Source: Isoetes taiwanensis (taxonomy: Eukaryota; Streptophyta; Lycopodiopsida; Isoetales; Isoetaceae). Taken from it: a DNA stretch of 64,000 nt. This document shows, piece by piece, positions 8,438 through 17,300 of this stretch; the stretch's first letter is position 1, and every line of letters begins with the position of its first letter. The position numbers were made by a program, and so were the translations under genes. Under the pieces are notes generated by a model. That model worked only from the letters and a program-made list of their open reading frames with translations. It was not told the DNA's origin and did no database searches. The stretch covers positions 613,050 through 677,049 of the forward strand of contig JAJEKV010000106.1 in assembly GCA_021234155.1 (NCBI GenBank). Direction: 5' to 3'.

Positions 8438-10407
8438 TCCTAAAGACTAAGTGGGGGTCCGGAGCATTCTAGGAACTATGCAATCACTATACTTATAACA
8501 TATCTTAAACAAGCTTACCACCAATAGTCCCACCCAGCATCCAACCAACCAGATTAGTAGCATACATATATTCCAATAACACATCATGTTCCATGCAATC
8601 TCAAGAAAGACAAAGGCCTTTCCTCCGGTTCTAACATGCCACCCGGCTGATCAGGCCCTCCGCAGCCAATACTGGTGGGTTTGCCTCATGTGTACACACC
8701 CATCCACGCCAAGGCCCAAAGACCGGAGGACCACTTTTAGCCATGTAGCGCGACAAAGAATCCAGCCAGATAACAATGCCCGATGTCACGCACAAACACA
8801 ACCGCAAGTCCATGCCATCGCACATGGACCCCGGCCCCCGGAGATTATGCACTTATGCAACATTTTCACATGCTTTACATGTCCTTATAACCACACAAAG
8901 ATCATACATGATGGTAATACCAGCTAAAAATAGCTCATATGCATATCCTATGCATTATCTTTTACATGTGCATCACAAATACCATGCCCATACCACATTA
9001 GCATATCACATACATTCATATGGGTACAATGACATGAATATGTAAAACAACCATGACCACACAATATTCCCAATTCTGCCTTTAGTTCTATATTAGCAAG
9101 CTTGGAATCATGGATTTCCCTAGATTTAAGTCTAGCTGCAACTATAAGTGCTCCCAATCTCATTCCCGGCCTTATGCCATACCTTGGCGAATTCAGGCTT
9201 TTCACCCTCTTTCTCCCCATAGAGAAAGCTTACAACTTCCAGGTTACATTACTAACGTTATTACTTATAGGGTAAGTTCCCTCTTATTAATTCCGTTACT
9301 CAAGTTTCATATTAATGTCAATTTAAGCAAACGGCCATGGCTTCACATTAAGTCACGTAATTTTTGGTGCAGATATTGCTTGTGTTTACTAGCGTCTTCT
9401 TTAGCTTCACTAGCCAGACTCCAAAAACCTAGCTAACAGTTCTATTTTCCAGGGCAACCTCATGGCCCCTCTTATTTGAGCTTACAATGTTATTTTTATG
9501 CTATCCTATTACAAGCCTATGGTTATTAACTTCCACATTCTTATTATTTTGCTCATTATTTTCTTATTACAGTTCTCTTTCGAAGACCCTAACTGGTGGC
9601 GACCCAGCAGCTCAACGAAGGCATCAAATCCTTCGATTCTTGCTTGAATCCGCCTCTCGCCTAACAGCCTAAATCGGGCCCTGGTGGCCTCGGTTCGACC
9701 ATTCCAGGTCGTTTTGGCGCCATGGCGGCGCTTCTCCGCTCGGCTATGGCAGCTTCGCTGCAAAATCGTATTTGTTTGGGCTTCTAGCATTCAAATCCCT
9801 CCTCCTATACCAATTTCGGCCATGTTCCAGCCCAATCCGCCTGCTTCAGCCCCTATTCTGGTCACGAGGTCAGGGCTACCTGCCACAGCTAATTACAAGA
9901 ACTACAGTCTTCTTATTCCTTCTATCTTCTTTTCCTTAATATAATTTTTCCACTGTTCATCCTCTCGTTCAATCCGCCTCTATGGCTCTTCCTTTTCTTC
10001 ACCGCGATAACCTTCAGCTTCAACAATATCACAATACCAATTCTTCCCATTAAAATATTACCTATCATTTTCATAACTAAATTCTTAACCTGAATTACTT
10101 AAGCAATCACTTAAGCATACTATCATCCCCGGTGTAAGCCATCAACCACCCACCTGGTTAAAATTTTTTTTTACAATTTGTCGTTGACACTCCAAATCTC
10201 CTTCACGGCTCTCCTCCTCGAAAGTTTGCCTCGAGAGCAAAAACCCCAATTCCTCTACAATTTAGTATTTATAAACTTCCTGTATAAACACCAGATACAT
10301 ACCATGTATGTATTTTCCCACTCCAATGTCAGTTTTAATGATTCCCGATAATAATCATATGAAAGTGTATCAAATTACTTACACCAATCATTTGCTAACC
10401 CGCCAGG

Positions 10408-11416
10408 ACAGCCTTTCGGACACGCTACGGCCATTATGAGTTTGTCGTCATGCCATTTGGGTTAACCAATGCGCCTGCTACCTTTATGCGGCTGATGAAT
10501 GATGTTTTTAGACCTTTCTTGGACAATTTCATATTGGTGTTCTTCGACGATATTCTAGTTTATTCGAGAACCCTGCAAGAACATGTGCAGCATGTGAGGC
10601 AGACCTTGAGTATTCTGAGAGAAGAGAAGTTGTATGGGAAGATGTCTAAATGCTCTTTGCACAACAGAAATTAGTGTATTTGGGCCATGTAATTTCAAGA
10701 GGGCGCGTTAGCCGTAGATCCCGCCAAGATAGAAGTCAGTGAAAGATTGGCCGCTTACCATGACCGTGAAGGAGGTAAGAGCTTTTTTGGGGCTTGCAGG
10801 TTATTATCGCAAATTTGTTCCTAAATTCTCCAAGATTGCTGCTTCTCTCACATCATTGTTGAAGAAGGGGATTAGTTTGGCTTGGAATGATAGTTGTCAA
10901 AAAAGTTTCCAGGAATTGAAGGAGGCGTTGATTCGAGCTCCTATTTTAAAGGTATTTGATATGGACCAGCCCATTCAAGTGGTCACAGACGCCTCTGGGA
11001 AGGCTATTGGTGGAGCATTGATGCAGAATGGTAAGGTTTGTGCCTATACATCTCGTAAATTGTCGCCAGCGGAGCAGAATTACCCAGTACATGATTTGGA
11101 GATGTTGGCAATTGTACATGCTTTGCGTGCATGGAGGCACTACCTATTAGGTCGTCATTTTTCATTAAAGACTGACCATCAAAATCTGAAATTCTTTGTG
11201 AAGCAACCGCATTTGAATAATAGGCAGCGGAGATGGATGCAATTGCGAGAAGAATATGACTTTGAGATTGAGTATCAGCCGGGCAAGGAGAATGTAATAG
11301 CAGATGCTTTGTCTCGTAGATCCTTTTTGACCTCTATTAGTGTGCTCCAGGGTCAATGGGATGCCCATCTCATGGATAAGGTGGCAAGTATGACCCGAAA
11401 TACCGTTGGATGGTAG
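10408..11416 (+). pseudogene. Ty3/gypsy reverse transcriptase-RNase H fragment
   Basis: Coding sense begins abruptly with [12 protein letters not shown] at about 10,408, followed by [12 protein letters not shown] (RT motif B) and FFDDILVYS, the Y/F-x-D-D box with both aspartates. Around 10,670-10,740 the expected VYLGHVIS...VDPAKIE segment is readable only by changing frame, at roughly 10,670, 10,702 and 10,738. The frame 10,739-11,416 then holds the end of RT (VRAFLGLAGYYRKFVP) and a complete RNase H with its acidic residues: TDASG, DLEMLAIV, KTDHQNL, ADALSR. The frame stops soon after, and integrase and any chromodomain are absent. Typical pol order is PR-RT-RH-IN; only RT-RH remains. Confidence 0.92.
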
Positions 11417-11456
11417 GTCATGACTTGGTTTGTGATGCTCGAGGACGAGCATAGTC

Positions 11457-11468
11457 TAGTGGGAGAGA
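11457..11468 (+). promoter_or_regulatory. Polypurine tract
   Basis: The purine run GTGGGAGAGA ends one base before the TG of the 3' LTR. It follows GAGGACGAGC, a context common just upstream of 3' LTRs in plant gypsy elements. It is the expected start site for plus-strand DNA synthesis. Confidence 0.8.
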
Positions 11469-11469
11469 T

Positions 11470-11613
11470 TGTAACGGACCCATGGGAGACCGCTCGAGTA
11501 GATCTTGGTGTGCGTTCCCGAGACACCGGCATAAATGGGTAGAAGCGACTACTCATAAACGTCTAGACGGTTTTGCCCAGTTGGTTAAGGGCATGTCGGT
11601 TAGGAACGTTACA
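11470..11613 (+). repeat. 3' LTR (144 bp)
   Basis: Same length and, on reading, same sequence as the 5' LTR. It is followed at once by the second TCCTG target duplication. Confidence 0.93.
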
Positions 11614-11618
11614 TCCTG
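11614..11618. repeat. LTR-element target duplication, right (TCCTG)
   Basis: Exact copy of 7,510-7,514, read next to the CA end of the 3' LTR. On the minus strand it is the CAGGA that encodes the last Q and part of the following E of the LINE endonuclease motif. Confidence 0.93.
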
Positions 11619-11729
11619 CAAACACAAGATATCTGGATTAAGATTCTTCACAGCCATGGGGAGACGTGCTCGCTTATTCGGAGAGGATTTGAGGCCTCTC
11701 ACATTCCAAGATAGAATTTTCTTATCCAT
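11614..11729 (-). pseudogene. LINE ORF2 start, endonuclease N-terminus
   Basis: ORF2 begins with ATG at 11,729-11,727: MDKKILSWNVRGL, the W-N-x-R-G-L opening with the catalytic N of L1-type endonucleases. It continues to NPDILCLQ, where the catalytic glutamate should follow. The LTR element interrupts exactly there, and the glutamate is supplied from 7,514 leftward. The open frame continuing into DVTFLTD is LTR sequence. The ATG overlaps the ORF1 stop by eight bases (ATGGATAA), a coupled start-stop arrangement. Confidence 0.88.
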
Positions 11730-12307
11730 GTGGGTCGTTGTGCACCAAGGGTCCAGGATCCCCTTGCAAAGCCTCACATGCCTCAACACGATCAGCCCAG
11801 GAAGAAAAGTTCTGGACTACCTGATCAATCACCATTCGATCCACTTGAGGAGGGACCTGTACAATGGGCTGCAGATGGCCTAAATGAGCCTCTTGAGGAG
11901 CTCTCACCTGAGCTCGCCTCCTAGAAACAACCTGTTGCCACCCTTCCTTTTTCTGCTGCAACTCTTCAATCTGTGCAAGTCTCCTACATACCTCGGGGTC
12001 CACCATAGGAGAGGAGGGTTCAGGTTGTGTCTCTAGACTGCCCACCTGCTCCACAGCCTTCAACACAGGGGGAACAAGTGCAGAGGGTGAAGGTGGCCCA
12101 ATCACTATTTGCTCTGCCTGCTTGGGTGCTGAATGAGGTTTATGCTGGTGAAACTGCTTAAGCGAGGGAAACATTGCCAAAAGCTCACCCCCATTGAGCA
12201 AGTCCAACTGGAAGTAAGAATAATAATCACCACTTTTAACCACAAGACTCTGAGGTAACGCCTCATCCGCCCGAATACCTACACATTCTGTGGTGCACCC
12301 ACAATCG
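11722..12307 (-). pseudogene. LINE ORF1 (gag-like), 5'-truncated
   Basis: An open minus frame of about 195 codons from the LINE border at 12,307 to a TAA at 11,724-11,722. It is low-complexity and Pro/Gln/Val-rich in the middle, with a charged stretch around RRLAQIEELQQKKEGW, as in the C-terminal tail of plant L1 ORF1 proteins. The N-terminal RNA-binding region and zinc knuckle are not present, because the element is truncated before them. The apparent start MWYNPSK further right belongs to the antisense frame of host transposase DNA and not to ORF1. Confidence 0.7.
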
Positions 12308-12318
12308 ATATGCTTCTT
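12308..12318. repeat. LINE target-site duplication, right copy
   Basis: ATATGCTTCTT, identical to 3,809-3,819. On the minus strand it encodes part of EEAY of the transposase-like protein. The same codons open the left fragment, so the interrupted frame can be followed across the insertion. Confidence 0.85.
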
Positions 12319-13739
12319 CTCCTTCATCATGTATTTCTTCTTCAATAATAGCTTTGATGGGTTGTACCACAACTAGTTCAAACTTCTTAGTATATGATAC
12401 ATTGGGGCAAGATTCCCAATTCAAATCTAAACAATATGTGCAAAAGCAAGAGAGGTTTCTGACCTGTAAATGTGTCATGTGATTTGAACACCAGATGAAG
12501 GTTTCTAGATCCTTCAATAGGACGTGCTTCCCACTGATTTTTTCTGTCCACTTGTCCTATTTCAACCTCCCAAAATGTTCTACTTATAGTTTGAATCTTT
12601 TTTTTATATGTTGTGGGTGCTGCTGTTGACATGTACTGCTTTAGCCATTCCACCATCTCGTGTGCATTGGTCATCTTGCTGCCCTTCAACTGTGCTGCTC
12701 TCAAAGCCCTCTTTATTATTGCTCCTGCACCATCATGTTCTCCCTTCCCATGACCAGAACACCAAAAGTTCCACATCATGTCTAAACCTGTTAAAGGTTT
12801 GAATCTAGCATCAAAGTAAAATGATTTTTTACCTTTGAATTGTGAGGCTGCACCATCTGAGAAGACATAATGCTTCTTCAAAGTGATTTCCTTCTCTTGC
12901 ATCCAATGATTGTGTAAGAGAAAGCAATGCTGCACAAACAAAGAATCATGTTTTCTGTCATCAGATATATAAAAATGTTCTTCCTTGATCATTTCTTGTG
13001 TCTCAGGATCCCTTCTATATGTGAGGTGCACAAGAATAATGATCTGCTCATTATGCCAATGCTTGGAATGGACTTCATTCTGCTCCTTGAAAGAGTAATT
13101 CTCTGCAAGGTCAACCACTGATACAATAGTATCATCAGCAAACCTGTTCAGTAGTTATCTAAACATGGCTTGCTGCCATTTATACCCTTTAGATCTGATG
13201 GTTTCCGTCAAAACATTGGGTGAAGTCTGTAAATATTGATGCTCAATTCTTTTTTTGGGTTTGCCATTTTTATCCTTACCCATTTCAATGTAGTCTATGT
13301 TCTCCCAAGTGATTTTTGAGGTATTGTCCTTTGTTTCTTCTTTTGGACACCTTTCCATTTTGTCCACACCACATTTGCTGCAGGTTCCTGACAAGCATGC
13401 TTCATTGTGCCACTCCTCACCTTCAGGCTTTGGGCAAACCATGCTTCTCCACATGTCACTGTTAGACTGCCAAACATGTCTTGCTGCATTGCATCCTACT
13501 TGGTTTGCCGTGTGGTCATATATCTTGCACTCACAGGTGCAATCTGCACCGTGCACCATGGACTTTTTCCTCATGTTCTTCACCCCTTCCCTCAGCATTG
13601 ACATCCTCTCATGATAGACGCAACAACAGGTATTGAATTCAGATAGCTTTACAACAAAGTAAGGCTTTAATTTCTCGAAGGCTCTCTGTTTAATTTGAAC
13701 ATCTGGATTGTCTTGCTTGAAACTAATGAAGAATTCTGT
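12308..13739 (-). pseudogene. Transposase-like protein, core exon
   Basis: The exon starts after an acceptor TTATTCTGCAG at 13,740 with TEFFISFKQDNPDV. It continues through KPYFVVKL and CCCVYHERM, a cysteine-rich zone (CTCECKIYD, CSKCGVD), VVDLAENYSF, YVFSDGAASQFKGKKSFYF and WNFWCSGHGKGEHDGAGA, then SCFCTYCLD with further cysteines. The Asp of DLAENY, the Asp of FSDGAA and an acidic residue in GEHDG are plausible members of a DDE/RNase-H-fold triad; this is inference. The family as I remember it is an uncharacterised transposase group found in early land plants and aquatic invertebrates. Defects: an in-frame TAA at 13,157-13,155, a frameshift near 12,475 just before SCFCTYC, and the LINE insertion at 12,308. 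Confidence 0.72.
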
Positions 13740-14303
13740 CTGCAGAATAAGAATAGAAAACTACTTAGTAAATGCTAATGCTAATGCTAATACCACTAGA
13801 AAAAACAACTGCTAATGAATAGCAACTTAGAACTAATTACTGATTCCATTAGCATTACAACATAACCCTTAGCAAACCAAACCACTAACCAGTGCTAGGA
13901 CATTGAGATGAAAGCATTGCTAATCTGTAGTGGTAGGTGGTGCTTCACTAACTACAGATTAAGTTTAGTGCTAACATTGATAAAATTACTAACAGTGGAA
14001 CAACATTAACGAAATTAGTAATATTAGCACTGTCATTTCCAAAATCACTAACAGTGGCACTAACATCAACACAATTACTAAACGTGGCACCAACATTATA
14101 AAGGTGGGAAACCTTGGCACTATATCAAAAGATGATCCATTATCAACCATCAATAGCACTAAGACTTGCTACCACGAGAAGAACGTGCAGATTAATTCCA
14201 TTAGCAGATCATATTAGAATCAATACTTCAAAACTTATAAAAAATATTAATATTAGTAAACGTGAAAAAGACTTAGTAAAAAACTGATCTACAGATAGTA
14301 TAC
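13740..14303 (-). other. Intron of the transposase-like gene
   Basis: Minus-strand donor CAG-GTATAC at 14,304/14,303 and acceptor TTCTGCAG at 13,740, giving 564 bases in phase 0 between VSQ and TEFF. The interior holds repeated AGTGCTAAC/CTAATGCTAATGC words (13,770-14,100), short irregular direct repeats around GCACTAACA. Removing it joins two segments that read as one family-like sequence, which supports the model. Confidence 0.55.
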
Positions 14304-14512
14304 CTGGCTCACATCAAGGTAATGTGTTGGATGCTTAGGATATTTTCCTCTACCAGATCTGACATCCTTGAAGTTAGGCAAAACTCTGGTGTAGTTTGTC
14401 CAATAATCCACAACTTTTTCAATCACTTTTTTTTTTGCTTGCTCATGGGCATCTCCTTGATAACCAAAAACAAGTACACACCGATAGCAAGCTAGTGACA
14501 CCATTATGGCCG
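14304..14512 (-). pseudogene. Transposase-like protein, upstream exon
   Basis: The minus frame reads KKVIEKVVDYWTNY, then RVLPNFKDVRSGRGKYP and HYLDVSQ before the donor at 14,303. The DYW..nTR..PN.KD pattern fits the segment preceding the core in this transposase group. A run of ten A encodes the lysines, so slippage could hide a frameshift. The exon's 5' edge is unresolved. The open frame continues to 14,573, but 14,513-14,554 is a separate repeat, so the first codons of that frame are probably not original. Confidence 0.5.
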
Positions 14513-14554
14513 GGATTAAAAAACCTCGCCCTTTCGGGTTTTCGAGGAAAAACC
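14513..14554 (+). repeat. 42-bp repeat, inverted partner at 17,259
   Basis: Starts GGATTAAAAAACC and ends CGAGGAAAAACC. The reverse complement of 17,259-17,300 matches it at 39 of 42 positions, all differences within six bases. Both copies read as FLENPKG(W/R)GFL in one frame. The pair is about 2.7 kb apart and could be ends or fragments of an unrecognised repeat. Confidence 0.75.
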
Positions 14555-14789
14555 CTGACAATAATGGGATCACTAACCGATGCTAGGTCCAAAAACATAA
14601 TAGATCTTGTACCCTCATGCTGACTAGCCTTATTGGGTGAAAATACATTACAGCAAAGAAATTGCCAAAGACGAAACCTGTTTGAATTAACTTATCCATT
14701 GATCTTCATCTTGTGCTCCGAATCCAAAGCCCTCCTCCAAACAGCCACGCTAAAACCCTGCATACACAAAAAAGACAAACCAAAGGCCA

Positions 14790-14935
14790 CCAAGGCCATC
14801 CAGCCACCAAGGCTTCCAACTAGGCACCAAGCCTTCCACTAGGCACGCCGGCCTCAACCAGGCACAAAAGGCCCCAACTGTGCACTCACCAAACTGTGCA
14901 CTCGGCCTCCACCCGGCACTAGGCCTTCAACCCAA
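14790..14935 (-). repeat. Inverted GGCCTTAGTGCC-type array
   Basis: Plus-strand words GGCACCAAGCC, AGGCACAAAAGGCC, GGCACTAGGCC and CCACCAAGGC are reverse complements of the array at 2,600-3,215 and occur about eight times in 146 bases. Its position near the other end of the composite unit, in opposite sense, suggests sub-terminal repeats. Confidence 0.65.
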
Positions 14936-15441
14936 AGTTAGTTTATCAACAAGTTATACATTTTAGGGGAAGGGTGGGGGTGGGCTGCATAGGGAGAAGG
15001 GAAAGAGGCAAGGAGATGAACCACGAATTACCGATGAGAGAGAAGAGGCCGAAAGCACATAAATAGGGAAAGAGGAAAGACCTAACTAACGCTAACCGCT
15101 AACCCGCCTCAGATTTCAGGAATCTCGTTTTCCTTCTATTCGTTGAAACGAAGGAAAAACGCCATTTCTTGGCTCAAGGAATCCTTTCTCTTCTTCATTT
15201 CCCCAAGAGCCCACAATGCTTTTTATTACTAATTGCAACAACGGTGCTTTAGCTCGAACAATTCCTTGATGAATTCCTAAAGCCTTGGCAAATTAATCTT
15301 TTACCGCCATGTCCGACCTTCCCAAGTGCCATGACCGATCTTTGCTCTTTTGCTACTAATTTATCATTGGACTCCTCCTTTCACATCTTGTATGGTTTCT
15401 TGGATGCTACCGACAATTTCACTTTGAACAATCTTTTTCCT
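14936..15441. other. No gene recognised; probable intron/leader
   Basis: Lies between the putative first and second exons of the transposase-like gene on the minus strand. It contains a purine-rich patch (14,960-15,070) and pyrimidine-rich text on the plus strand near 15,180. No motif is identified. Confidence 0.35.
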
Positions 15442-15460
15442 TTATCGTATAATCGCAACC

Positions 15461-15699
15461 TGCATAACTTTGCTGTTCTCCATTAGATGCCATACTTCTT
15501 TCTTCGGGTCTGTAGACATCGAACTTGTCAAATCCAAAAACGTTTTTGTGATTATAGAGGCTGCATGTTGCAATTGCTTTTTTGAGTGCTCAATACTCCA
15601 ATCTAAATTTTCATTTGACAATTGTTGCCTCATCTTGCTTGCTCTTTGTCGTTGCTTCTGCAAACGCCATTTCCGCCTCCTGTCTTCGTCATTAGTCAT
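15461..15699 (-). CDS. Putative N-terminal exon of the transposase-like gene
   Basis: From an ATG at 15,699 the frame gives about 80 codons to a possible donor CAG-GTTGCG at 15,460; without splicing it stops at 15,442. The start is very basic (RRRKWRLQKQRQRASKMRQQ), followed by a helical segment HSKKQLQHAASIITKTFL and DPKKEVWHLMEN. A basic coiled N-terminus followed by a P/K-rich stretch suits the transposase group seen downstream. The link depends on a long intron with an unverified acceptor near 14,500. The donor is a weak match. It could instead be an unrelated short gene. Confidence 0.38.
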
Positions 15700-16476
15700 T
15701 GGATCACAAGAAGCCTGAACAAAAAATGGATGGAAAGAAAGAAACGAGATCTCTCTCCCTCGAGAAAGGGAGAATCAACCGCCCCCCGATATTCTCGTTA
15801 ATTTTGAATTTCCCTCTTCCCATAATACTAAAAAATAGTGCTAATTTGGGTGGACAAAAGGACACTAAAAATGAGACATCGTAACATGCGAGGACGCATA
15901 AGAATATAGCTGCTTGTTGCTACGACACATGTCCATTGAAATCTCCTGCAAGGAAAACACAACCTTTTTGCTGAACTGCAACAATATCTCAGGCCAAGTC
16001 ACAAAAGGAATCATCATTGGACACTCCATCTTATTCATAGACAGGACTGTTAAGAGGAACAAAATACACTGCTAAAATGTAAATTGGAGTTTGCCATTAA
16101 TTTTAATTCGCATGTTTTAACTACTTTGACTATTTGGGCCAAAGTACAGTGTACATTACGGGCAATGCCCCCAAACCCCCATCCTCGGCCTGATCTTTTT
16201 GCATTCCATATTGACTTAAGCAAAGTAGACCTTAGATGGTTTTCCAATCGTGTTGATTCATGCTCTCAAGTTTCAGAGAGCAGAAGAAGATCTACGTCTT
16301 CATATATTGATTGCAGTGAAACTTGATTCCAACCTAGAAAGCCATAAATATTCGCACATCTGACGGCGCAATCCTAGGCAATCATGGCCTGCTATTCCAC
16401 CTTTACTTAGACTTTGCCACCTTGAATATATGCACGTCTACCCTCATCTTTATAAGCATGGATTGACTGCAATCCC
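15700..16476. other. No gene recognised
   Basis: Probable upstream region of the exon at 15,699, with a pyrimidine-rich leader on the minus strand. A plus frame of 80 codons (16,084-16,326) and its antisense partner are unassigned. The composite element's right end should lie near here, but no inverted match to the left end at about 1,941 was found. Confidence 0.35.
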
Positions 16477-17035
16477 ATCGATCCAAGCCCTCGGATCGAG
16501 ATTCTAGAGAGGGCGAGCATGCATGTCTCGCATGCATGCATTGCATGCTTTCTCTGGTTGGGAGATCGCTATATTAGGCGAGGTTCTTCATCAACGTCTC
16601 ATCGGCACTTCCTCTTTTCTCTCAGCAGTATCCTATTCTATATTCTTTAAAACCACGCAGAGGAGGGGCTACTCCCTGCTTGGATTGACCAATTTGGCGT
16701 TTCTTTCATGTTGTGGCATGTCCTTTCTCGGCCTTACCTCTTCTTTGGCCATAATCCTTCGACTTTCGTCCTCGATCCTGTTTTGATAAGGGAGTTCTCT
16801 TTTCTTCGAGAGGTTTTTGTCATTTTCATCTGAGCCCCATTCTAGAATCCCATCGATCCGAGCCCTCGGATCGAGATTCTAGAGCGGGCAAGCATGCATA
16901 TCTCGCATGCACGCATTGCATGCATTCTCTGGTTGGGAGATCGCTATATTAGACGAGGTCCTTCATCAACGTCTCATTGGCGCTTCCTCTTCTCTCTCAG
17001 CAGTACCTTATTCTCTATTATTTGAAACCCACTCT
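16477..17035 (+). repeat. Tandem direct duplication with CATGCATG motifs
   Basis: Unit 1 (16,477-16,650) and unit 2 (16,851-17,030) are about 90 percent alike with an offset of 374. Each has CCATCGATCC, GAGCCCTCGGATCGAGATTC, a cluster of GCATGC/CATGCATG words, GGTTGGGAGATCGCTATAT, and CTTCATCAACGTCTCAT. A trailing piece GAGCCCCATTCTAGAA follows each unit (16,832-16,847 and 17,505-17,520) and precedes unit 2. CATGCATG is the RY element of plant promoters and CTATATTAG could serve as a TATA-like box, but no downstream gene is evident. Confidence 0.75.
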
Positions 17036-17258
17036 CCTCCCTGCCCCCCTCCCCCCCAATTTTTTAATGTATTTTTGTCGCCTGGCATACGTGACCAGCC
17101 CTTCTATTTGAAGAGGTTTTTCTTTTGTTGTCGCGTAAAACGCGTGATCGGTACAGGTTGGCAAGCGGCAACGGCTTCGACTTCTCCATTCGTGGTTTTT
17201 TTGGGAGCGAATTTTCAGCTTTACGTTTGTCCAAGCCCCTTGCCAAAGGTATCACTAA

Positions 17259-17300
17259 GGTTTTTCCTCGAAAACCCGAAAGGATGGGGTTTTTTAATCC
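17259..17300 (-). repeat. 42-bp repeat, inverted partner at 14,513
   Basis: Reverse-complement partner of 14,513-14,554, starting GGTTTTTCCTCG and ending TTTTTTAATCC. It lies within the trailing part of the second tandem unit. Confidence 0.75.

Larger units (their letters stand above)
7742..10407 (+). other. Non-coding interior of the LTR element
   Basis: This stretch lies where gag, protease and the start of RT should be, but no gag, zinc-knuckle or protease motif is seen in any frame. It contains a TGTAACGGGC word (7779) resembling a gypsy LTR start, a TATA-like run near 7,980, a C-rich segment 8,060-8,460 with a strong hairpin, and moderately AT-rich sequence after 8,470. A short frame starting ATGGCGGCG near 9,722 encodes about 21 residues and is not recognised. 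The junction to RT coding sequence at about 10,408 is abrupt, indicating a deletion or recombination. Confidence 0.55.
7515..11613 (+). mobile_element. Short-LTR Ty3/gypsy-derived element, internally deleted
   Basis: The element is 4,099 bp, with 144-bp LTRs starting TGTAACGG and ending CGTTACA, a perfect 5-bp target duplication, a possible primer-binding site at 7661 and a polypurine tract (GGGAGAGA) just before the 3' LTR. Coding sequence is confined to the last kilobase: reverse transcriptase from motif A/B onward and a full RNase H. Gag, protease, most of RT and integrase are missing, so movement would need proteins supplied in trans. The interior 7,742-10,407 is non-coding and rich in unusual C-rich sequence. 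Identical LTRs indicate recent insertion relative to the decayed LINE around it. The 144-bp LTRs are very short for a gypsy element and resemble those of TRIM elements. Confidence 0.93.
3820..12307 (-). mobile_element. L1-type LINE, 5'-truncated, split by an LTR element
   Basis: The left end is poly(T) (3820-3832), the element's 3' poly(A) tail. The right end abuts the second copy of the 11-bp target duplication. Without the inserted LTR element and one TCCTG copy the LINE is about 4.4 kb. Read leftward it contains ORF1 (gag-like, missing its start), an ORF2 endonuclease beginning KKILSWNVRGL, a reverse transcriptase with FADDT, and a C-terminal zinc-binding domain. ORF2 carries several frameshifts, so the copy is dead. 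The missing ORF1 N-terminus fits ordinary 5' truncation during target-primed reverse transcription. It inserted in the same orientation as the transposase gene it interrupts. Confidence 0.9.
1942..15760. mobile_element. Composite DNA-transposon-like unit, interrupted
   Basis: The left limit is set by homology to a second copy at 53,407-54,683, which begins near TAATTATGGTC (about 1,941). The right limit is approximate, just beyond the putative first transposase exon. Contents in order: acidic two-exon ORF (plus), GGCCTTAGTGCC-type array (plus sense), 3' end of a transposase-like gene (minus), a nested LINE with an LTR element inside it, the rest of the transposase gene, the same array in inverted sense, and a basic N-terminal exon. 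Clear terminal inverted repeats were not found by eye, so calling this one element is an inference from the second copy and from the inverted arrays. Without the nested LINE the unit would be about 5.3 kb. Confidence 0.5.

Noticed and set aside
11722-12372. ORF1 start at MWYNPSK (12,372)
   Set aside because: The first 20 or so codons lie in transposase DNA outside the LINE border at 12,307, so the start is fortuitous.
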